Of a stretch of 64,000 bases of DNA, positions 59,129 through 64,000 are shown piece after piece (positions within the stretch are counted from its first letter, which is position 1; each line of letters starts with the position of its first letter). This DNA is from Paenibacillus turpanensis (lineage in GTDB: Bacteria > Bacillota > Bacilli > Paenibacillales > YIM-B00363): contig NZ_WTLI01000012.1 of assembly GCF_011421635.1 (NCBI RefSeq), forward strand, positions 62,001 through 126,000, read 5' to 3'. The notes beneath the pieces are model-generated. The model had not been told where the DNA came from and did not search any database. It worked only from the letters and a program-made list of their open reading frames with translations. The translations under genes were made by a program, and so were the position numbers.

Positions 59129-59587
59129 ATGCATACGTTTTATCCGTTTATGACGACGTCTTTAATCGTAATTAGCGCGATTTTCGTCGCGATTGGCTGG
59201 CGGCAAATTATCGCGGGAAAACGAGAAGCACATCAACGAACGATGCTGTGGGGAGCTTTTTTCGCCCTTGCATTTTTCATTCTGTATTTAATCCGTACCT
59301 TGTTCTTCGGAAGCAAGCCTTTTGGGGGACCGGACGAGCTGCGGATCGTATACTTTGTGTTTCTTGTTTTTCATATTTTGCTTGCCACGACTTCGGGGGT
59401 TTTCGGGCTGATTACGCTGAGTCACGCCTTTAACAAGCGTTGGGCGAAGCATAAGCGGATTGCCAGACCTACTTCTGTGATGTGGTTTGCAACGGCGATT
59501 ACAGGCGTTACCGTTTATTTATTGCTGTATATCATTTACCCGAGCGATGAAGTGCAATCGTTGTTTGATGCCATTTTCCACTTCTAA
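59129..59587 (+). CDS. DUF420 membrane protein (YozB-like)
   Basis: A 152-residue protein with four helices, basic loops (WRQIIAGKREAHQRTML, HAFNKRWAKHKRIARPTSVMW) and conserved histidines that are typical of the DUF420 family, which is regularly found next to ctaG and haem-copper oxidase genes. A role in oxidase assembly is inferred from this association. ATG 59129, 34 bp after ctaG. Confidence 0.92.
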   Translation: MHTFYPFMTTSLIVISAIFVAIGWRQIIAGKREAHQRTMLWGAFFALAFFILYLIRTLFFGSKPFGGPDELRIVYFVFLVFHILLATTSGVFGLITLSHAFNKRWAKHKRIARPTSVMWFATAITGVTVYLLLYIIYPSDEVQSLFDAIFHF

Positions 59588-59604
59588 AACTCACAACCTT
59601 GTCT

Positions 59605-59634
59605 CCGTGCGCTTTTCGTGCGGAGACTTTTTTC
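59605..59634 (+). terminator. intrinsic terminator of the cta operon
   Basis: GTCTCCG pairs with CGGAGAC around a partly paired loop, followed by TTTTTT. Confidence 0.85.
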
Positions 59635-59655
59635 TGTGATCGGAGGTTTGTTACG

Positions 59656-60510
59656 ATGAAGCCGAATACGATTAAATGGTTAATCCTGATCATTCCGACG
59701 GTGACGATCGGGGTTTGGGAATATGTACGGCATACCCCTGCGCTGCTGCCGTACATTTCGATGGAGACCGGTAATTTATTGGCTCCGGTTATCGTGCTGG
59801 CAGTTACACTAACGCTGGTGTTGAAGCTGTTTTCGTTGTGGGAGGATATTCAGGAGCAGCTGCAGGAAGAAAGATCATTAAAAGTGAGCCTGATGGAACG
59901 CGAGAGAATGGCAAGGGAGCTGCATGACGGGGTTGCTCAGTCGCTGTTTTTGCTTTCGGTAAAGACGAATAAGCTTGAGCGGCAGCTGCATGAAGGCGAA
60001 CGGGAAAAGCAGGCTGAAACGATTGCGGAATTGAAAAAAACCGTTCATCAGACCAATGAATATGTACGCCAAGCCATCGCAAGCCTAAAGCAAAAGCCGC
60101 AGCCAGACACAAAACCATGGTTTGATTCCTTGATTCGTCTCATTTACGACTATCAAGAGGAGACAAGCGTAAAGGTACATTTTTCATGGGAAGTGGATCA
60201 GCAGCTGCTTTCGGATAAGGAAAAGGTGGAGCTGTATTCTTCCATTCGTGAAGCGCTTATCAATGTGCAAAAGCATTCGGATGCGAAGCAGGTATGGATT
60301 GAGATGAATCCGGATGGGAAAGGCTGGGTTTGCCGTATTTCGGATGATGGCTCCGGCGCGAAGCCTTGGGATGCTCAATTGGCGAAGCACCCGACCTATG
60401 GCTTGCAAATTATGAAGGAGCGCTCCGAGGAGCTGGGCTGGAGCTTTCAGTTTTACCGTTCGGAAGACCCGGTAAGAACCGTCGTAGAATTTGCAGCGAA
60501 AAGGGGATGA
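59656..60510 (+). CDS. sensor histidine kinase (HisKA_3, LiaS/DesK-like)
   Basis: A 284-residue kinase. Two transmembrane helices (about 7-23 and 42-62) enclose only a short outer loop, so it probably senses the membrane itself rather than a ligand. A coiled linker leads to MERERMARELHDGVAQSL (phosphorylated His90) and a HATPase_c domain (SIREALINVQKHSDA, SDDGSGAKPW, YGLQIMKERSEELGW). ATG 59656 follows GGAGG; the frame is open upstream across the cta terminator. It abuts the regulator gene at 60511. Placement after ctaCDEFG may be incidental because a terminator separates them. Confidence 0.93.
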   Translation: MKPNTIKWLILIIPTVTIGVWEYVRHTPALLPYISMETGNLLAPVIVLAVTLTLVLKLFSLWEDIQEQLQEERSLKVSLMERERMARELHDGVAQSLFLLSVKTNKLERQLHEGEREKQAETIAELKKTVHQTNEYVRQAIASLKQKPQPDTKPWFDSLIRLIYDYQEETSVKVHFSWEVDQQLLSDKEKVELYSSIREALINVQKHSDAKQVWIEMNPDGKGWVCRISDDGSGAKPWDAQLAKHPTYGLQIMKERSEELGWSFQFYRSEDPVRTVVEFAAKRG

Positions 60511-61179
60511 ATGATGAGATCGGCTTGTAGAATGGTTGTGATTGATGACCACCAGCATGCGCGGGAAGCCGTAAGTGATATTATATCCGCAGAGCCGGCC
60601 TTTGAGCTTGTTGCTGAAGGACGAAGCGGCTACGATGCGCTGGAGCTGGCGGAGAAGCATCTGCCTGATTTGATGCTGATGGATATTCAGATGCCGGGCA
60701 TGAGCGGCCTTGAAGCGACGAAGCACTTAAAAGAGCGCTACCCGGCGATGAAAATTGTAATTATGACGGTGTCGGATGATGTGGCCGACTTATTTGAAGC
60801 AATTAAGCGGGGTGCGCAGGGTTATTTAGTGAAAAGCGTCCATTCCGAATCATGGCTTGACTACCTTCGGGCCGTTGCGGTAGATGATACTCCGATGTCG
60901 ACAGAGCTTGCGATGAAGCTGCTGGCGGAGTTTACAGGAAAAGCTCGCCGGAATTCCAGAGCTGTGCCGGAAACAGCTCTTACGGAAAGAGAGATGGAGA
61001 TCCTGCAGCATGTAGCAGAAGGCTTATCCAACAAAGAAACGGCGCAGGCATTATACATTACGGAGAATACGGTTAAAAACCACTTGAAAAACATATTGCA
61101 AAAGCTGCATTTGGAAAACAGGGTGCAGCTTGCCCGGTATGCGTATGAGCAAGGGCTGTTAAAGTCAAACGAAAACTAA
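60511..61179 (+). CDS. NarL/LuxR-type response regulator
   Basis: A 222-residue regulator paired with the preceding kinase. The receiver (about 6-125) has acidic pair IDDH (11-13), phosphoacceptor Asp58 (LMLMDIQMPG), Thr/Ser switch VIMTVSDD and Lys in GYLVKSVHS. The LuxR helix-turn-helix (about 150-215) reads LTEREMEILQHVAEGLSNKETAQAL, then TENTVKNHLKNIL. Its start directly follows the kinase stop. Target genes unknown. Confidence 0.95.
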   Translation: MMRSACRMVVIDDHQHAREAVSDIISAEPAFELVAEGRSGYDALELAEKHLPDLMLMDIQMPGMSGLEATKHLKERYPAMKIVIMTVSDDVADLFEAIKRGAQGYLVKSVHSESWLDYLRAVAVDDTPMSTELAMKLLAEFTGKARRNSRAVPETALTEREMEILQHVAEGLSNKETAQALYITENTVKNHLKNILQKLHLENRVQLARYAYEQGLLKSNEN

Positions 61180-61199
61180 ATACAAGATTGATTTTTATG

Positions 61200-61235
61200 G
61201 GGGAGAACTTGGAAAGCGGGTTCTTCCTTTTTTTA
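61200..61235 (+). terminator. intrinsic terminator
   Basis: GGGAGAAC pairs with GTTCTTCC (one wobble), followed by a T7 tract. Confidence 0.8.
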
Positions 61236-61248
61236 TGTAAAAAATGCA

Positions 61249-61295
61249 TTGACAGTGAATCAAACTGTTTATATACTGTGTATATATAATATACA
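61249..61295 (+). promoter_or_regulatory. promoter with overlapping GntR-type operator
   Basis: TTGACA (61249-61254), a 17-bp spacer and TATACT (61272-61277). The palindrome TGTATAT-ATA-ATATACA (61279-61295) covers the predicted start near 61284. It is a good candidate operator for the YtrA-type repressor encoded in this operon. Confidence 0.78.
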
Positions 61296-61359
61296 GAGTA
61301 ATCACAGAGATCATAGTAAGAAAATATGGGTTGTACAATTCATCAGGAGGATGATAGTT

Positions 61360-62109
61360 ATGCATTGGGAATCGGTTTGGCGGTTAACAAAGAAGGATTT
61401 GAAAGCAGGAGGATTGCTTGCTTTAGGGGTTATGGTATTTCTACTGATCTATGGATTGTTTAGCACGCAGAATGCCCTTGAATTTTTATCCCTGGAAGAT
61501 GGAAATAGCGGCTGGAGAAAGCATTCGTCCTCCGTGATTATGGATTTTACCTTTTTATGCTTTGTCTCGGTGCTTGGAGCAGCCTTTTACAAAGATCATT
61601 TCTCTTCTTATTGGAGAACCGACATCTTTACGAAGCAGCTGCAGTTTATAAGAAGGCTTCCGATTGATCCGAAGCACATCGTACAGAGCAGGGTGCTGCA
61701 AATCTTAATCTCTACGGTTTTATGCGCTGCCTGCTTTCTGCTGCCATTTGGAGTTATAGTGGCTTTCTTTTCCGAAACACCGGTTTATGCAACGGACTTC
61801 ATATTGTTCACCATATTTTGGATGAGCTACAGTATTTTTTTTGGGATGATTTACTTAATGCTAGAGCTCAGCATGTCTGGAAAAAAGTACGCAATCTTCG
61901 GTAGTCTTCTCTATGTCCCGGTTTTTATTACTGATATTGTGATGATTTTCGGGTTTAAGAAATCATTTGTGATAGAAACCTTGTTCTTCGGGCGTTCGGT
62001 TCCGGGAACGATCATGGGTAGTGGACTAGTGATCCTTGCATTAGCTTGCGCTGCAGCTGCTTATAAAAAAACGATTACCATCGTGAAAAATAGAGATTTA
62101 AGCGCATGA
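61360..62109 (+). CDS. ABC-2-like membrane protein of unknown function
   Basis: A 249-residue protein with about six hydrophobic helices (GGLLALGVMVFLLIYGLF, MDFTFLCFVSVLGAAF, ILISTVLCAACFLLPFGVIVAFF, FILFTIFWMSYSIFFGMIYLML, and a C-terminal pair). A basic juxtamembrane segment, TDIFTKQLQFIRRLPIDPKHIVQSR, resembles the cytoplasmic loop of ABC-2 permeases. It is probably the membrane partner of the ATPases encoded downstream. ATG 61360 has AGGAGG 9 bases upstream; the longer frame runs back into the promoter. Confidence 0.82.
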   Translation: MHWESVWRLTKKDLKAGGLLALGVMVFLLIYGLFSTQNALEFLSLEDGNSGWRKHSSSVIMDFTFLCFVSVLGAAFYKDHFSSYWRTDIFTKQLQFIRRLPIDPKHIVQSRVLQILISTVLCAACFLLPFGVIVAFFSETPVYATDFILFTIFWMSYSIFFGMIYLMLELSMSGKKYAIFGSLLYVPVFITDIVMIFGFKKSFVIETLFFGRSVPGTIMGSGLVILALACAAAAYKKTITIVKNRDLSA

Positions 62110-62140
62110 ACAGTGCCGATAGAAAGCAGGTGACGAAGAG

Positions 62141-62542
62141 ATGAAGATTCCGATTCAGGTATCGGCAGACAGCTCGGCGCCCATGTATCTGCAAATCGAA
62201 GAACAGCTGAGGGCACTTATCTTAAGCGGCGAATTAAAAGAAGGGACGATGCTCCCCTCGATTCGAGAGTTTGCACAAGGGGCAGGCTGCAGCGTCATTA
62301 CGATTCGCAGAGTCTATCAGGATTTAGAAAACGAAGGCATTCTGCTTACCCGTCAGGGAACCGGAACGTTCGTCGCTAAGGTTGGCGATACGAACCGGGA
62401 ACGATACCGCCGTGATGCTGTGATCGCAGCTTTAGTCGAAGCGATTGAAACGGGTAGAAGCCTGCAAAGCGGCATTCAAGAAATGAGAGATTGGTTTGAG
62501 GAAGCATTGAAAAAAGTGTATACGCTGGATGATGGGGAATAA
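62141..62542 (+). CDS. GntR-family repressor, YtrA subfamily
   Basis: A 133-residue regulator. The winged helix (about 12-75) reads YLQIEEQLRALILSGELKEGTMLPSIREFAQGAGCSVITIRRVYQDLENEGILLTRQGTGTFV; the short helical C-terminal tail is the dimerisation part of the YtrA group, with no ligand domain. YtrA repressors control their own ABC-transporter operons, often induced by cell-wall antibiotics. The operator at the operon promoter fits autorepression. ATG 62141 follows AGGTGACGAAG. The next ATPase gene starts 13 bp after its stop. Confidence 0.93.
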   Translation: MKIPIQVSADSSAPMYLQIEEQLRALILSGELKEGTMLPSIREFAQGAGCSVITIRRVYQDLENEGILLTRQGTGTFVAKVGDTNRERYRRDAVIAALVEAIETGRSLQSGIQEMRDWFEEALKKVYTLDDGE

Positions 62543-62555
62543 GGAGGCTGGAAAT

Positions 62556-63461
62556 ATGGAAGCAATAAGTATGAGCGGGTTGGTGAAAAAGACCGGGCGT
62601 TTTCAATGGGGGCCGAGTGATTGGCATGTGCCGGAAGGGTACATTGTTACCGTTGTCGGACCAAACGGAGCGGGGAAAAGTACATTATTTCGAATGCTGA
62701 TGGGGCTAACGCGTCCGGATGGCGGTAATGTTCAGCTGCTGGGTAAACGCATGGATGCGGATGAAGTAGAGCTAAAGCAGCGTATTGGCTATGTTCCGGA
62801 GGAATTCGATTATCCGAACGAGCATGAAACGGGGGAGCAGTATGCTGCTATGGTTTCGCCGTGGTATCCCAATTGGGATCACGCTTATTTTCTTCATTTG
62901 TGTGAAGAGCTCGATGTAGATCTGCAGTTAAAAGTAAAGCAAATGTCCAAAGGGACCAAACGCAAGCTGGCTTTCGCTCATGCATTGGCTCAGCTGCCCG
63001 ATTTGCTGCTGCTCGACGAGCCGTCTTCAGGACTGGATCCCTTTTCGTGGCGAAAAATGATGCGGGAAATTACGCGCTTTATGGAAGGCGGAATGAACCG
63101 GACGGTTGTCATGGCTACACATATTATGGAAGAAGTTAGAAACCATGGCGATTATGTCACGTTAATAAATAATGGAAAAATTATTGGGATGCTGGAAAAG
63201 GATGAGCTTCTGGACGGCTGGAAGTCAATCTGGGTCAGCGGACCGGTTGATTCCGCCGCATTGGCTAGGCTGCCGGGTGTGGTGAATGCGGAGGAGCAGG
63301 GGAGCGGTGCGTTTTGCCTAACGAGCAGCTTTACAGAGACGGAAGCGGCGCTTCACGGAGCCGGATATACGATTACTCGTACGCAGGCTGCGGAGCTGGA
63401 TCAAATTTTATGGTATCTCATGGAACGAAAGAAGGGATGTGTAAACGATGAGCGTACTTGA
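62556..63461 (+). CDS. ABC transporter ATPase (YtrB-like)
   Basis: A 301-residue ATPase with Walker A GPNGAGKST, Walker B LLLLDEPSSGLDP and the switch His in MATHIMEEV. The signature is weak (KQMSKGTKRKLAFAHAL, i.e. SKGTK instead of LSGGQ), as in YtrB/EcsA-type exporters. The C-terminal 80 residues form the extension usual in this group. ATG 62556 follows AAGGAGG; the frame extends back over the GntR stop. It overlaps the next ATPase by 14 bp. Confidence 0.93.
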   Translation: MEAISMSGLVKKTGRFQWGPSDWHVPEGYIVTVVGPNGAGKSTLFRMLMGLTRPDGGNVQLLGKRMDADEVELKQRIGYVPEEFDYPNEHETGEQYAAMVSPWYPNWDHAYFLHLCEELDVDLQLKVKQMSKGTKRKLAFAHALAQLPDLLLLDEPSSGLDPFSWRKMMREITRFMEGGMNRTVVMATHIMEEVRNHGDYVTLINNGKIIGMLEKDELLDGWKSIWVSGPVDSAALARLPGVVNAEEQGSGAFCLTSSFTETEAALHGAGYTITRTQAAELDQILWYLMERKKGCVNDERT

Positions 63462-64000
63462 GGTGAACAACGTCAGTAAACGCTTCGGAGAGAAAACAGC
63501 AGTGGATCAGGTACATTTTACAGTCGGTAAAGGGGAAATTTTCGGTTTGCTCGGCGCCAATGGGGCAGGCAAAACAACTACCATGCGGATGTCGCTCGGA
63601 TTAATTGCACCTGACGAGGGAGAGATCCGTTGGATGGGGAAGCCGTATCGTGAGGAGCTGCGGCGTACCATGGGGTATTTGCCGGAGGAGCGGGGCTTAT
63701 ATCCAAAGATTACGGTCAAGGATCAGCTGTTATATTTGGCAAAGCTGAGAGGGATGTCCGTTAAAGCAGCGGATCAAGCCCTAAAGGAATGGCTCGAGCG
63801 CTTTCAGGTTCCCGATTATTATGGGAAGAAGGTAGAGGAGCTTTCCAAGGGGAATCAGCAGAAGATTCAATTTATTGCAGCTGTCATTCATAACCCCGAC
63901 ATTATTATTATGGACGAAACCTTCAGCGGCCTGGACCCGGTGAACGTAGAGCTGTTGAAAGAAACGGTCAAGGAGCTGCGGGAGCAGGGGAAAACGATGC
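63448..64000 (+). CDS. ABC transporter ATPase (YhaQ/NatA-like), 3' truncated
   Basis: Starts at ATG 63448 inside the end of the previous gene and runs off the window; about 184 residues are visible. Walker A GANGAGKTT, Q-loop-region YLPEERGLYPKITVKDQLLYL, signature LSKGNQQKIQFIAAVIHNP and Walker B IIIMDETFSGLDP are seen. The EERGLYPKITV stretch is typical of the YhaQ/NatA branch, whose permease (YhaP/NatB) is expected downstream. Two different ATPases in one operon with one visible permease suggests more membrane genes beyond the edge. Confidence 0.92.
   Translation, partial: MSVLEVNNVSKRFGEKTAVDQVHFTVGKGEIFGLLGANGAGKTTTMRMSLGLIAPDEGEIRWMGKPYREELRRTMGYLPEERGLYPKITVKDQLLYLAKLRGMSVKAADQALKEWLERFQVPDYYGKKVEELSKGNQQKIQFIAAVIHNPDIIIMDETFSGLDPVNVELLKETVKELREQGKTM

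Noticed and set aside
1-64000. tRNA/rRNA genes, CRISPR arrays, insertion sequences, prophage or toxin-antitoxin modules
   Set aside because: I looked for conserved tRNA T-arms, evenly spaced repeats, transposase motifs and phage genes and found none I could support.

Overview
The window looks like chromosomal DNA of a low-to-moderate G+C, spore-forming, facultatively anaerobic member of the Bacillales, most probably Paenibacillaceae. This rests on gene content: a caa3-type ctaCDEFG oxidase operon, a YhcN/YlaJ sporulation lipoprotein, SgrR-type HTH/solute-binding fusions, a copper-amine-oxidase-N-like secreted protein, a PL10 pectate lyase, a Bacillus-type Fnr with a C-terminal cysteine cluster, strong AGGAGG-type ribosome binding sites and frequent TTG/GTG starts. 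I see no tRNA, rRNA, CRISPR array, insertion sequence or prophage.

Layout. 1-9.8 kb is an anaerobic-metabolism block: a NarL-type response regulator (cut by the window edge) and PAS histidine kinase, a degenerate MobA-like protein, Fnr, a hemerythrin-like protein, and the adhE-pflB-pflA fermentation operon. 10-17 kb holds a CNNM/CBS transporter, an EamA permease, proline dehydrogenase divergent from a MocR regulator, and a metal-dependent hydrolase. 17-23 kb holds a Cys-cluster/pentapeptide protein, a secreted pectate lyase with a cre site, ahpCF, and an MFS permease divergent from the first SgrR-like regulator. 25-28 kb is a glnQHMP-like amino-acid ABC operon. 28-41 kb holds paired chromate-transporter half-proteins, a ROK regulator, two more SgrR-like regulators, a DUF4173 membrane protein, a PhnP-like hydrolase, a c-di-AMP (ydaO-type) riboswitch in front of a 59-residue membrane protein, a BASS transporter, a polysaccharide deacetylase lipoprotein and a serine hydrolase. 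41.7-44.8 kb is nirBD. 44.8-53.9 kb is a mixed housekeeping stretch. 54-61 kb is ctaCDEFG plus a DUF420 gene and a two-component pair. 61.2 kb to the end is a GntR (YtrA-type) controlled ABC-transporter operon running off the window.

How it fits together. The main regulatory theme is Fnr. Boxes of the form TGTGA-N6-TCACA lie upstream of the hemerythrin gene, the adhE-pfl operon and nirB, with a weaker one before the MobA-like gene. In all four the centre of the box is exactly 32 bp from the centre of the proposed -10, the geometry of a class II Fnr-activated promoter (-41.5). fnr itself has a symmetric box in a position better suited to autorepression, and nirB has a second perfect box over its predicted transcription start. 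The cluster therefore looks like a local anaerobic regulon covering nitrite reduction, fermentation, cofactor supply and probably iron/NO protection. The other recurring theme is three SgrR-like intracellular solute-binding regulators within about 17 kb, two with AT-rich palindromes upstream.
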